In this document: piece after piece, positions 1 through 9,816 of the stretch
Layout: the number at the start of each line of letters is the position of its first letter
How positions within the stretch are numbered: the first letter of the stretch is position 1
NCBI GenBank assembly: GCA_947372925.1
Contig: CANBVQ010000003.1
Location: 18,659 to 82,658, forward strand
Length of the DNA: 64,000 nucleotides
Direction: 5' to 3'
Source of the DNA: Acidimicrobiaceae bacterium
Lineage (GTDB): Bacteria; Actinomycetota; Acidimicrobiia; Acidimicrobiales; RAAP-2
Made by a program: the position numbers and the translations under genes
The notes under the pieces: model-generated
The model's database searches: none
What the model was told of the DNA's origin: nothing
Seen by the model: the letters and a program-made list of their open reading frames with translations, nothing else

Positions 1-766
1 GCTCTTCGTTGATCTTGCGCCAGAGGGGTGCGGGTAGGTGGCGAAGTATCGCAAAGAGCCACTTCATGATGCTCGGCGAGTAAATAACGAGCGCGGGCGT
101 ACCGAGACCGCTCACGATGTCCTTCGCGACCCGCTCGGCGTCGACCGAAAACGGCGCCGGCTTGAGACCGGTGGTCATCTTGGTGTGTACGAAACCGGGA
201 CGGACAATCTGCAACGTGACGCCGGTCCCGATGAGCGAATCGGCCAAACCTTCACAAAGTCGATCGAGGCCGGCCTTGGCACCGCTGTAGAGGTAGGAGC
301 CACGACGAACGCGAATCCCGGCCACCGAGCTAATAACCACGATGCGTCCCGATCCCTGGGCGACCATACGCTGGCGCAACGCCGCGAGTGCGGTGACCGG
401 CCAGGCGTAGTTGACGATGGACATGCGGGCGGCTGCGGCGGGGTCGTTCTCGTCGAGCAGCTGCTCTCCGAGGAGCCCTACGGCGATGATGACGAGGTCA
501 ACGGGTGCCCCAACTGCGGCGAACGACGCAGCGACGGCCGACTCGGCCGATGTCACGTCTTGCGCATCGAAGGTCACCAGGTGCGTGGCGGTGGCGCCTG
601 CATGGGTGGCTTCCTCGGCCGCCTCCTGAAGGAGGGACTCATTACGTCCGGCCAAGACCACGGTGCGCGCGCGTGCGGCGCAGAGTTTCTTGGTGACTTC
701 CCGAGCGATGTCGGAACTGCCGCCGAGAACGACGACGGTTTGGGGTTGTCCAAATGCATTTTCCAT
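1..766 (-). CDS. dprE2: SDR-family decaprenylphosphoryl-2-keto-ribose reductase (DprE2-like), truncated at window start
   Basis: Own minus-strand translation from ATG at 766: MENAFGQPQTVVVLGGSSDIAREVTKKL... with Rossmann GGSSDIA and SDR YSGAKAG motif; open to window edge; follows dprE1 by 5 bp. Confidence 0.85.
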   Translation of the reverse strand, partial: MENAFGQPQTVVVLGGSSDIAREVTKKLCAARARTVVLAGRNESLLQEAAEEATHAGATATHLVTFDAQDVTSAESAVAASFAAVGAPVDLVIIAVGLLGEQLLDENDPAAAARMSIVNYAWPVTALAALRQRMVAQGSGRIVVISSVAGIRVRRGSYLYSGAKAGLDRLCEGLADSLIGTGVTLQIVRPGFVHTKMTTGLKPAPFSVDAERVAKDIVSGLGTPALVIYSPSIMKWLFAILRHLPAPLWRKINEE

Positions 767-771
767 GGTGC

Positions 772-2091
772 CTACTTTCGAATTAGTTCAAGCCGGCGAG
801 CGAGATCGCTGGTGATGACGGTTGTGGGGTCAATCTGGTGCTTGATGTGCAACAGCTCTTCAAAGCGTGGATACATCGCGCGGAACGTGGCCGGATCTAG
901 GCGCGCATCCTTGGCCAGGTAGACACGACCACCGGCTGCCAAGACCAGCGTGTCGAGTTGGTCAAGTACCCCCGGCAGGGCTGCCGGGCCGACGGGCAGA
1001 TCCAGAGCGAGTGTCCACCCGGGCATCGGAAATGACAGTGGACCCGGAGTGCCGGCACCAAATCGCTTCAAGACCGCAAGGAAGCTAGGAACCCGTGATT
1101 CAGCGAGCAACTTGATGGCCTCAACGACGGTCTCGCTGGCCGAATCGGGTACCGCGAACTGATACTGAACAAAACCGCGCCGTCCGTAGAGGCGATTCCA
1201 GTCGCGTACGCCATCGAGGGGATGAAAGAAGGCTCCAATGCTCTGCTCTTCGCCCAGACGCTGTTTGGGCGCCATGCGAAACCAGAGCTCGTTAAAGGCC
1301 CGAATGGAGAGGCTATTGAGGAGGCCGCTCGGTGCTGAGAAGGGGACACCAATCTTGGCGTCGCGGGGAGAGTGTCGTTCGCCCGTGCCCTCGGCGTGAT
1401 CGCCACGAGTCAAAATCGCGCGCCCCATCGCGGAACCGGTCGTCATGCAGTCCACCCACGCCACGGAGTACCGGTATCGATGGTCTCCCGTCTGCATCTC
1501 GTGCATCACGGCCTCGAGATTGGCAAAGCGCGTGGTATCGACAACGACTTTGTCACTGGTAACGGCCAAGAGTTGGATCTGGGCGCGCAGCACGACGCCC
1601 GTTAGACCCATGCCACCAACGGTGGCCCAGAAGAGCTCGGCCCGTTCCGTCGGTCCACACGTAATGGTGCCGGTCGGTGTAGCCAACACGAGAGAACGTA
1701 CGTGGTGGCCGAAGGATCCATCAACGTGATGGTTCTTGCCGTGAACGTCAGCGGCGATGGCGCCACCGATACTGACCTGCCGGGTTCCGGGCGTCACGGG
1801 TACGAACCAACCCAGGGGGAGGCCGACGCGAATCACGTCGTCAATCGTCACGCCTGCATCGACCCAGACTGAACCGTCCGGCGCAATCTCGTCCATCACG
1901 GTCATGGCGCTGTTACGAAGAACTAATCCGCCGGCCAACTGCGCCGCGTCGCCGTAGCTTCGACCGAGACCTCGAGAGAGAACGTGGGTCGAGGTGCGCA
2001 GGAGCCCGGTGACTTCCTCGGCAGTGGGCTCGAGGACGTCGGCCACACTCGGGGCTGTACGGCCCCAGCCGTAGAGCTTTTCTCGACTCAC
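772..2091 (-). CDS. dprE1: FAD-linked decaprenylphosphoryl-beta-D-ribose 2-oxidase (DprE1)
   Basis: Translation VSREKLYGWGRTAPS...GLGRSYGDAAQ...LKRFGAGTPGPLSFPMPGW typical of DprE1; GTG at 2091 overlaps the UbiA stop (ORF track start 2124 is upstream of the likely start). Confidence 0.88.
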   Translation of the reverse strand: MSREKLYGWGRTAPSVADVLEPTAEEVTGLLRTSTHVLSRGLGRSYGDAAQLAGGLVLRNSAMTVMDEIAPDGSVWVDAGVTIDDVIRVGLPLGWFVPVTPGTRQVSIGGAIAADVHGKNHHVDGSFGHHVRSLVLATPTGTITCGPTERAELFWATVGGMGLTGVVLRAQIQLLAVTSDKVVVDTTRFANLEAVMHEMQTGDHRYRYSVAWVDCMTTGSAMGRAILTRGDHAEGTGERHSPRDAKIGVPFSAPSGLLNSLSIRAFNELWFRMAPKQRLGEEQSIGAFFHPLDGVRDWNRLYGRRGFVQYQFAVPDSASETVVEAIKLLAESRVPSFLAVLKRFGAGTPGPLSFPMPGWTLALDLPVGPAALPGVLDQLDTLVLAAGGRVYLAKDARLDPATFRAMYPRFEELLHIKHQIDPTTVITSDLARRLELIRK

Positions 2092-2993
2092 GCGTGGATA
2101 CCCAAGACGAAGAGCACGGCCCACGAGAGTCCGAGGACTAGCAACGTATGGTCGCTAAAGACGAGATCTTCAGGCGCACCGCCGTCGCCTCGTTCGAGTC
2201 GTCGCAGAATGTGCAAGATGGCCACCACGACCGGCACCGCGGTCAAGCGAATCAGCACGACGCGGTGATGGACGTTTGAAAGACCGGTAGGGGAAACGTC
2301 AAAGGCCCATAGGCAGTAGGTCGTCACGACGACCGAAGCGACGAGCGTGAGAGCCGATCGAAGAAATTCGGGGCTGTACTCCGCGAGGACGGCTCGGTGG
2401 GCCCCAGCGTTATTACCCAGTTCCTTGAGTTCGGCCGTCCGCTTACCGATGACCAAGAAGAGCGCGGCGAAGGCCGTCACGGCGAGGAACCAACTCGATA
2501 CGTAGAGATCGCTCACTACCGCTCCACCGAGCGCTCGGAGGAAGAAACCACTGGCCACGATGGCGAACTCAATCACGGGCTGGCGCTTGAGGGCCATGGA
2601 GTAGGCCATCGTGAGTGTGATGTAGGTCGCCACGACATAGAAGAGGTCGTGACCCGATGCGCCGGCGTACCAGGAGATGGCCAACGCTCCCAGCAGGAGC
2701 GTGGCGGCCAAGACGAGAGCGAGTGGGAGTGGCACGACCCCGGCCGCAATGGCCCGGAACTTTTTGGTGGGGTGGAGCCGATCGGCAGCTCGATCGCGCA
2801 GATCGTTGATGAGGTAGAGACCACTGGCCGCGAGGGTGAAGGCCACGAAGGCCTCGGCGGTGTGGCGCAAGGTGGCGCCACTCGTTATCTGTCCGGCGGC
2901 GGCGGGCGCAATGATGACGAGACCATTTTTGACCCACTGGCGTGGCCGGAGGGCACTAACAACACCAGTCAGGAGATTGCGGGGCTGCGGCAC
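2088..2993 (-). CDS. decaprenyl-phosphate phosphoribosyltransferase, UbiA prenyltransferase family
   Basis: RPRQWVKNGLVIIAP, NDLRDRAADRLHPTKKFRAIAAG motif and multiple TM segments; adjacent to dprE1/dprE2 as in mycobacteria. Confidence 0.87.
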   Translation of the reverse strand: MPQPRNLLTGVVSALRPRQWVKNGLVIIAPAAAGQITSGATLRHTAEAFVAFTLAASGLYLINDLRDRAADRLHPTKKFRAIAAGVVPLPLALVLAATLLLGALAISWYAGASGHDLFYVVATYITLTMAYSMALKRQPVIEFAIVASGFFLRALGGAVVSDLYVSSWFLAVTAFAALFLVIGKRTAELKELGNNAGAHRAVLAEYSPEFLRSALTLVASVVVTTYCLWAFDVSPTGLSNVHHRVVLIRLTAVPVVVAILHILRRLERGDGGAPEDLVFSDHTLLVLGLSWAVLFVLGIHA

Positions 2994-3002
2994 GCGTAAA
3001 CG

Positions 3003-4118
3003 CTAGTTCTCAACTGGTGGATGTGGTGGTGCTATCTGAATGAATTCGCTGAGATCTCGCACGAGCCTCTCGAAGCCGTGCCGTTCGCCGATGCTTTTGG
3101 TCCCCATCATTAGGTCGTGACGGAGCGCCTGGTCGTTGAGTACCTCGAGAATGGCACTCCGCAAGGCTGCAGTGTTCGTCGCATCAACAATGCGGGCACC
3201 GCCTTCGAGTTGCTTCTCGAGTGCTGCGGAAGCAACGATGGGCGCGCCGACTGACTGGGCCATGGCCACAATCCCACTCTGGGCTGAGGACCGGTAGGGA
3301 AGGACAATGACGCCGGCCGCTGCCACGAGGGCCCGCATCTCACTGCCCGGGACAAAGCCGCACCAGTTGACTCGCGCCCCCAACTCACTGTCGAGGGCGT
3401 GAAGCCGTTGGGCGTAGCGAGTGTCGGCCATGCCCATCAGACGAAAGAAGCCTCGGCGTTCGCGCACCGTGCCGGCCACGGCGACGGAAAAACCTTCACC
3501 GTGTGCCGCGATAAGTGATTCGGTGCCCTTATCGGGATGAATGAACCCCAGCTGCAGTGCCGTTCGTTCGTCGACGCCGTACTTGGCACCAACTCGTTGA
3601 ATTTCTTCTACGGAGGGCATGGCCTCAATGACGACGCCGTGAATCGTTCGAAGGATCGGCAGTCCCGGCGGCCGAAAGGATGCCGTTTGGAGAATCTCTT
3701 CGGCGGCCAACGAAAAGACGACGGCCGTAGATGCGCTGAGGAGTGCTCGATGGTAGAGGTGCCAGGAGAGTCGTCCGAGTAGATGCGGTTCGCGACCCGG
3801 TTCGTGCATAGCCACAAGGACGGGCTTATTCATCTGGCGCGCGCGAGCCATCAGTCCGTTGGCCCCGGTGACACCGGCCCGGAGCGCGCTGATTGCGAAC
3901 TGACAGAAGATGGCGTCGCTCCACTCGAGTAGTTCGATATCGCGTCGTCGGACCCGCCACGTGAGCCCCCGGGTGACCTCTGGTGTGCCGGAACCCCGAC
4001 CGGGGCTGAGGATATGGACCTCATGTCCCTGTGCACGAAGTTCCGTGGCGATGTTCCGCGAATGGTTCGCAATACCGTCCGTCGGTGGCGGGAAGGGGGA
4101 GAGGATGAGAATCTTCAT
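3003..4118 (-). CDS. glycosyltransferase family 4/1-like
   Basis: MKILILSPFPPPTDGIANHSRNIATELRAQGHEVHILSP N-terminus and GT-B C-terminal pattern. Confidence 0.8.
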   Translation of the reverse strand: MKILILSPFPPPTDGIANHSRNIATELRAQGHEVHILSPGRGSGTPEVTRGLTWRVRRRDIELLEWSDAIFCQFAISALRAGVTGANGLMARARQMNKPVLVAMHEPGREPHLLGRLSWHLYHRALLSASTAVVFSLAAEEILQTASFRPPGLPILRTIHGVVIEAMPSVEEIQRVGAKYGVDERTALQLGFIHPDKGTESLIAAHGEGFSVAVAGTVRERRGFFRLMGMADTRYAQRLHALDSELGARVNWCGFVPGSEMRALVAAAGVIVLPYRSSAQSGIVAMAQSVGAPIVASAALEKQLEGGARIVDATNTAALRSAILEVLNDQALRHDLMMGTKSIGERHGFERLVRDLSEFIQIAPPHPPVEN

Positions 4119-4233
4119 GAATGTCCTGATAGAACGGGAATCTCTATCAGGCCCATTCTAGGAACCACACCCCTGGCCCTTATTCGAACGGCTGAAGGGT
4201 GGGGGGTCCAAAGGCACCTATGCTCTTAAACCG

Positions 4234-4641
4234 ATGAAGCGGACGTATCGGGTAGTAGTAGCGAAGCCAGGTCTTGATGGCCACGACCGAGGGGCCAAGG
4301 TCATTGCCCGTACCCTTCGTGACGCCGGATTCGAAGTCGTCTACACCGGCCTGCACCAGACGGCCGACCAAGTAGTCCAGGCCGTTATTCAAGAGGACGC
4401 TGACGCCTTAGGGCTCTCCCTCTTGTCGGGCGCCCACTTGGTGCTCGTGCCCCGCGTTATCGAACAGCTCCGCGCTGCCGGCCGTGAAGACGTCCTGGTT
4501 GTCGTTGGCGGCATCATTCCTGAAGACGACATCGCCCCCCTTGAGGCCGCCGGTGTCGCACGAGTCTTTACCCCCGGTTCGCCACTTGGTGAGATCGGCA
4601 CATGGCTAGAGAGCGCATTAGACGAACGAGAGCCCGCGTAA
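4234..4641 (+). CDS. cobalamin-binding B12 domain protein (methylmalonyl-CoA mutase small/C-terminal domain type)
   Basis: VVAKPGLDGHDRGAKVIARTLRDAGFEVVYTGLHQT: DxHxxG B12-binding motif, standalone 135 aa. Confidence 0.92.
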   Translation: MKRTYRVVVAKPGLDGHDRGAKVIARTLRDAGFEVVYTGLHQTADQVVQAVIQEDADALGLSLLSGAHLVLVPRVIEQLRAAGREDVLVVVGGIIPEDDIAPLEAAGVARVFTPGSPLGEIGTWLESALDEREPA

Positions 4642-4679
4642 GCGGCTGAGTGGCGTACCAACGCCGAAAGTGAGAAGTC

Positions 4680-5822
4680 ATGGACCTCTTCGAATACCAG
4701 GGCAAGCAGTACTTTGCTCGTTACGACATCCCTGTTTCACCAGGTGACGCCACTGACTCGGTCGACGAGGCCGTCGCCATTGCCGATCGCATTGGTTACC
4801 CCGTCGTCGTCAAGGCTCAGGTCAAGGTCGGTGGACGTGGCAAGGCCGGTGGTATCCAGCTCGCCGACAACGCCGAAGAAGTCCGCAAGCACGCCACCAA
4901 CATCTTGGGCATGGACATCAAGGGTCACATCGTTCACATCATTTGGATTGAGCGCTCGAGCGACATCAAGAAGGAGTACTACGCCTCCTTCACGTTGGAT
5001 CGTCCCAACAAGAAGCACCTCGGCATGCTGAGTGCCCAGGGTGGTGTGGAGATTGAAGTGGTGGCCGAAGAGGACCCCACCGCGATTGCACTGCTCTCGA
5101 TTGACCCCATCAAGGGTCTCGACCTCGCCACGGCCCAGCAGTGGGTGAAGGACGCCAAGCTCGACGAAGAGGCTCAAGCTCAGGCCGCCGAGCTGCTCAT
5201 CAAGCTCTACCGTTGCTACACCGAAGGTGACTGCGACCTCGCCGAGATCAATCCGTTGATCTTGACGCCCCAGGGCAACGTGCACGCCCTCGACGCCAAG
5301 GTCACCTTGGACGAGAACGCTTCCTACCGTCACCCCGAGTGGGAGGCCTTCCGCGTCAATGAGACCGAAGACCCCCGCGAAAAGATGGCCAAGGAAAAGG
5401 GCCTCAACTACATCGGTCTTGACGGCACCGTCGGCATCATTGCCAATGGCGCCGGTCTGGCCATGAGCACCCTCGACGTTGTCAACCAGGTTGGCGGCAC
5501 CGCCGCTAACTTCCTCGACATCGGTGGTGGCGCCAATGCTGACGTCATGGCAGCGGCTCTCGAAGTCATCAATGCCGACCCGAAGGTCAAGGCCATTTTC
5601 GTCAACATCTTCGGCGGTATCACCCGCGTTGATGAAGTAGCCAAGGGTGTCCTCGGCGCGCTCGAGAAGGTGACTATCAACTCACCCATCGTGTTGCGCC
5701 TCGACGGCACGAACGCCGTTGAGGGCCGCGCCATTTTGCTGCCCCACCTGAACGACAAGTTGATCACCGAACCGACCATGCTCGACGCTGCCCGCAAGGC
5801 CGTTGGCTTGGCAAACGCCTAA
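4680..5822 (+). CDS. sucC: succinyl-CoA synthetase (ADP-forming) beta subunit
   Basis: MDLFEYQGKQYFARYDIPVSPG...GGRGKAGG...NIFGGITRVDEVAKG. Confidence 0.97.
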   Translation: MDLFEYQGKQYFARYDIPVSPGDATDSVDEAVAIADRIGYPVVVKAQVKVGGRGKAGGIQLADNAEEVRKHATNILGMDIKGHIVHIIWIERSSDIKKEYYASFTLDRPNKKHLGMLSAQGGVEIEVVAEEDPTAIALLSIDPIKGLDLATAQQWVKDAKLDEEAQAQAAELLIKLYRCYTEGDCDLAEINPLILTPQGNVHALDAKVTLDENASYRHPEWEAFRVNETEDPREKMAKEKGLNYIGLDGTVGIIANGAGLAMSTLDVVNQVGGTAANFLDIGGGANADVMAAALEVINADPKVKAIFVNIFGGITRVDEVAKGVLGALEKVTINSPIVLRLDGTNAVEGRAILLPHLNDKLITEPTMLDAARKAVGLANA

Positions 5823-5831
5823 GGAAGAACC

Positions 5832-6716
5832 ATGAGCATTTTTGTAGACGAAAACACCAAAGTCATTGTCCAGGGTCTCACCGGTGGTCAAGGTCGTTTC
5901 CACGGCCTGCGTAACCGCGACTACGGCACCAAGGTCGTCGGCGGCGTAACGCCCGGCAAGGGTGGCACCGACGTCGACGGTATCCCCGTCTTTAACTCGG
6001 TCAAGGAAGCCGTTGACGCCACTGGCGCCACCGCATCCTTCGTTTCAGTTCCACCGAAGTTCGCCGCAGCGGCCATCATGGAGGCCGCCGAAGGTGGCAT
6101 CACCTTCATCGTGTGCATCACTGAAGGCATTCCCGCCCAGGACGAGGCCGTGACTTACAACCGCCTGAAGCAGGAGTTCCCCAACGTCCGCCTGCTCGGC
6201 CCAAACTGCCCCGGCATCATCAGCCCCGGAAAGTGCAACATCGGCATTACCTCCGGTGACATTGCACTGCCCGGCGGTCCCGTCGGCATCGTGTCGCGTT
6301 CCGGCACCTTGACCTACCAGGCGCTTCACGAGTTGAGCCAGCAGGGCATCGGTCAGACGACGTGCGTCGGTATCGGTGGCGACCCCGTCCCCGGCACCAA
6401 CTTCATTGACTGCCTCAAGGCCTTCAACGACGACCCCGAAACTAAGGCCGTCATGATGATCGGTGAAATCGGCGGAAGCGAAGAAGAGAACGCGGCCGAG
6501 TGGATCAAGGCCAACATGACCAAGCCTGTCGTTTCGTACATCGCTGGTGTCACCGCCCCTCCTGGACGCAAGATGGGTCACGCTGGTGCCATCATCTCGG
6601 GCTCCAAGGGAACGGCTCAGGCCAAGATGGACGCGCTGCGCGAAGCTGGCGTTCACGTCTGTCAGAACCCCACTGAGGCCGGCGAAAAGATGGTCGAAAT
6701 CGTCCGAGCGCTCTAA
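5832..6716 (+). CDS. sucD: succinyl-CoA synthetase alpha subunit
   Basis: [33 protein letters not shown]...[14 protein letters not shown]. Confidence 0.97.
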   Translation: MSIFVDENTKVIVQGLTGGQGRFHGLRNRDYGTKVVGGVTPGKGGTDVDGIPVFNSVKEAVDATGATASFVSVPPKFAAAAIMEAAEGGITFIVCITEGIPAQDEAVTYNRLKQEFPNVRLLGPNCPGIISPGKCNIGITSGDIALPGGPVGIVSRSGTLTYQALHELSQQGIGQTTCVGIGGDPVPGTNFIDCLKAFNDDPETKAVMMIGEIGGSEEENAAEWIKANMTKPVVSYIAGVTAPPGRKMGHAGAIISGSKGTAQAKMDALREAGVHVCQNPTEAGEKMVEIVRAL

Positions 6717-6720
6717 GCGC

Positions 6721-7326
6721 GTGGCCAGCCCCCGACTCGCCGTCTTGGTCTCTGGATCAGGCACGATTCTCGAGTCGATTCTGGCCGACGGCATTCACGT
6801 CGACGTGGTACTGGCCGATAGGCCGTGTCGCGGACTCGAACTAGCTAAAGCGGCGGGGATTCCCGCCGCTTTAGTCAATCGCGCGGAGTTCGGTGGATTC
6901 ACCGCTTCGTTTGATCGCGAGACGTACTCGCTCGCCGTAGTCGAAACGCTGCGCCACCACGACGTCAGTCTCATCGCGATGGCCGGCTTTGGGACCATTA
7001 CTTCGGGTGCCTTTCACGAGGCCTTCCCTGGCGTTGTGCTCAACACCCATCCCTCGCTGCTGCCGGACTTCAAGGGCTGGCACGCCGTGCGTGACGCACT
7101 GGCCGCGGGAGTCTCGGTAACGGGCTGCACGGTCCATATCGCCACTGAGGAATTGGACGAGGGCCCCATCCTCGCGCAGCGAGCCGTGGCCGTCGAAGCC
7201 AGTGACTCCGAAGAGTCACTGCAGGAACGAATCAAGCAGACTGAACGAGTGGTCTACCCCGAAGTAATTCGTGCCGTTCTCGTGGCCATGGAGTCTGGTC
7301 ACGCTCCTCACAGCGTCTCGCTTTAG
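6721..7326 (+). CDS. purN: phosphoribosylglycinamide formyltransferase
   Basis: GTG start 4 nt after sucD stop; VASPRLAVLVSGSGTILESIL...NTHPSLLPDFKG...GCTVHIATEELDEGPILAQ; the track ORF from 6547 is over-extended into sucD. Confidence 0.93.
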   Translation: MASPRLAVLVSGSGTILESILADGIHVDVVLADRPCRGLELAKAAGIPAALVNRAEFGGFTASFDRETYSLAVVETLRHHDVSLIAMAGFGTITSGAFHEAFPGVVLNTHPSLLPDFKGWHAVRDALAAGVSVTGCTVHIATEELDEGPILAQRAVAVEASDSEESLQERIKQTERVVYPEVIRAVLVAMESGHAPHSVSL

Positions 7327-7413
7327 CGTCAGGGCGCATCTGAAAGGCCGGCGCCGGTCGATTAGTAGGCTGATGGCAGTTCTTGGGGAATTCTCCGAAA
7401 GTGAGGCCACGAA

Positions 7414-8955
7414 ATGCGAGCTCTACTGAGTGTCTGGGATAAGACCGGACTACTGGAGTTCGCCCGCGGCCTCGAAGCCCTGAACATCGAGCTCATCGCC
7501 TCTGGAGGCACCTCTACGGCCCTCTCCGAGGCCGGTATCGCCCACCAGAAGGTCGAAGAGGTGACCCAGTCACCCGAGATGCTCGACGGCCGTGTAAAGA
7601 CTCTCCACCCCAAGATTCACGGGGGCATCCTGGCCGATCGCAGCAAGTCAAGCCACCTCGCAGATCTCGAGGCCAATGGCATCACGGCCATCGACTTGGT
7701 CGTTTGCAATCTCTACCCCTTTCACATGGACCCCTCCGTTGAACTGATCGACATCGGTGGCCCCACGATGGTTCGCGCCTCCGCTAAGAATCATCAGCAC
7801 GTTGGCATCGTTACGAATCCGGCGCAGTACGACACGGTGTTGGCCGAGTTGAAGACCAGCGGCACGCTCGCCGACGCGACCCGCCATCAACTGGCCCGTG
7901 ACGCCTTCGCTCACACCGCGGCCTACGACGCGGCGATTGTGAGTTGGTTCGATCAAGGTGGCGTCATCGGCGAAGCACCCAACGCCACCGACGCGGTCGT
8001 CCCACCAACTCTGCACCTCTCGCTCGATCGCGCCGACGTTGTTCGCTACGGCGAGAACCCTCACCAGATTGGTGCCCGCTACCGACTCCACGGCACCACG
8101 ACGTGGTGGGACGGCGTAGAAAAGCACGCCGGCACCGCACTTAGCTACCTCAACCTCTTTGACGCCGACGCCGCGTGGCGCTTGGTCCACGAACTCTCGG
8201 CCGACGCCAATGGTGCTCCCGCCGTGGCAATCATTAAGCACGCCAATGCTTCGGGTGCCTCCATCGGCACGTCCTTCGTGGACGCCTTCACTAAAGCTCT
8301 CGCCGCCGACCCGCAGAGTGCCTTTGGCGGCATCGTCGCCGTCGGGGGAGAGCTCGACCAGGAACTCGCTGAAACTATTGCGGCCGGCCCCCAGGCGGAC
8401 GTCATCATCGCGGCTTCCATGACCCCCGAAGCCATTGCCACACTGGTTGCGCGTCGCAAGGCCACCCGTCTCTTGAGTGCACCGGCCCCCGAGGCGCTTG
8501 GCCTTTCGATTCGTACCTTCGGTAACACGGCGCTCGTACAGAACGCCGATGAACTGGTAGTTCCTGTGACCGACTGGCGCTGTGTCACCAAGCGTCAGCC
8601 CACGGCCGAAGAACTTCGCGACCTCCAGATTGCTTGGCGCGTCTGTGCTCGCACCACCTCGAACGCAATCGTCATCGCTCGCGACGGTGTGGCCGTCGGC
8701 GTCGGTGCCGGCCAGCAGTCCCGCGTGGTGGCCGCCGGTATTGCCACGCAGAAGGCCGGAGACCTGGCGATTGGCGGAGCCGCATCCTCTGATGCCTTCT
8801 TCCCCTTTGCCGATGGACTGGACACACTGACCTCGGCCGGCGTTACGGCCGTGGTGCAGCCCGGTGGTTCGGTGCGCGACCAAGAAGTTATCGACGCGGC
8901 GGACGCGGCTGGCATCGTGATGATGATGACCGGCGAGCGCCACTTCCGCCACTAA
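7414..8955 (+). CDS. purH: bifunctional AICAR formyltransferase/IMP cyclohydrolase
   Basis: MRALLSVWDKTGLLEFARGLEALNIELIASGGTS...GRVKTLHPKIHGGIL. Confidence 0.97.
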   Translation: MRALLSVWDKTGLLEFARGLEALNIELIASGGTSTALSEAGIAHQKVEEVTQSPEMLDGRVKTLHPKIHGGILADRSKSSHLADLEANGITAIDLVVCNLYPFHMDPSVELIDIGGPTMVRASAKNHQHVGIVTNPAQYDTVLAELKTSGTLADATRHQLARDAFAHTAAYDAAIVSWFDQGGVIGEAPNATDAVVPPTLHLSLDRADVVRYGENPHQIGARYRLHGTTTWWDGVEKHAGTALSYLNLFDADAAWRLVHELSADANGAPAVAIIKHANASGASIGTSFVDAFTKALAADPQSAFGGIVAVGGELDQELAETIAAGPQADVIIAASMTPEAIATLVARRKATRLLSAPAPEALGLSIRTFGNTALVQNADELVVPVTDWRCVTKRQPTAEELRDLQIAWRVCARTTSNAIVIARDGVAVGVGAGQQSRVVAAGIATQKAGDLAIGGAASSDAFFPFADGLDTLTSAGVTAVVQPGGSVRDQEVIDAADAAGIVMMMTGERHFRH

Positions 8956-8964
8956 GGAGCAACC

Positions 8965-9816
8965 ATGGCCGAACTACTTGACGGAGAACGTGTCGCCGCA
9001 CGAATGAAGATGGAACTGGCCGACCGCGCCTCGCGCCTGGTCGCCGCCGGTCGCCCGGCCGGGCTGGGAACCATTCTCGTTGGTGATGACGGTCCGAGTG
9101 CCAAGTACGTGGCCATGAAGCACGCCGACTGTGAAGAGGTTGGTATTCGTTCCCATCACGCCCAGCTCGGCAACGACGCCACGCAGGCCGACGTGGAAGC
9201 ACTCGTCGATGAGATGAATGCCGACCCGTCTATTCATTCGATCCTCGTGCAACTGCCGTTACCGAACGGCATCAACGAAGAGCAGATTCTGTTGCGCATT
9301 AATCCTGAGAAAGATGTCGACGGACTACACCCGACCAATCTGGGACGACTCGTCATGGGCGCACCGGGTCCCTTGCCCTGCACCCCGGCCGGGATCGTGG
9401 AACTCCTCGCGGCCCACAAAGTGCCCGTCGAGGGCCAGCACGTGGTCGTGATCGGACGAGGACTGACTATCGGTCGTCCCCTCGCACTGCTCCTCGCCAT
9501 GCGTCGCCCGGGCTGCAACGCGGCTGTGACTGTTCTGCACACGGGCGTTGAGGACATGGGGCACCTGACTCGTCAGGCCGATGTGATTATCGCCGCGGCC
9601 GGCGTGGCCGGTTTAGTAACCAAGGACATGGTTAAGCCCGGGGCGGCCGTGGTGGGCGCCGGAACCAGTTGGGTTGGCAAGCGCCTCATGAGCGACGTGG
9701 CCGAAGACGTAGCCGACGTGGCCGGTTGGATTACTCCACGAATTGGTGGCGTAGGACCGATGACGCGTGCCATGCTTTTACGCAACGCAGTTCTAGCCGC
9801 GGAGAAGATTCGATGA
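8965..9816 (+). CDS. folD: methylenetetrahydrofolate dehydrogenase/cyclohydrolase
   Basis: GLGTILVGDDGPSAKYVAMK, VQLPLPNGINEEQILLRINPEKDVDGLHP, GRGLTIGRPLALLL. Confidence 0.97.
   Translation: MAELLDGERVAARMKMELADRASRLVAAGRPAGLGTILVGDDGPSAKYVAMKHADCEEVGIRSHHAQLGNDATQADVEALVDEMNADPSIHSILVQLPLPNGINEEQILLRINPEKDVDGLHPTNLGRLVMGAPGPLPCTPAGIVELLAAHKVPVEGQHVVVIGRGLTIGRPLALLLAMRRPGCNAAVTVLHTGVEDMGHLTRQADVIIAAAGVAGLVTKDMVKPGAAVVGAGTSWVGKRLMSDVAEDVADVAGWITPRIGGVGPMTRAMLLRNAVLAAEKIR

Noticed and set aside
38-922. 294-aa plus-strand ORF at window start
   Set aside because: Antisense to dprE2 (which the track omits because it is truncated) and dprE1; no recognisable domain.
2397-2999. 200-aa plus-strand ORF antisense to UbiA prenyltransferase
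   Set aside because: Overlaps a strong membrane-protein gene; composition artefact.
6045-6794. 249-aa minus-strand ORF antisense to sucD
   Set aside because: Shadow ORF; D/G/V-rich low-information translation.
7648-8952. 434-aa minus-strand ORF antisense to purH
   Set aside because: Fully antisense to an unambiguous purH; repetitive G/V/H/D-rich translation typical of high-GC shadow ORFs.
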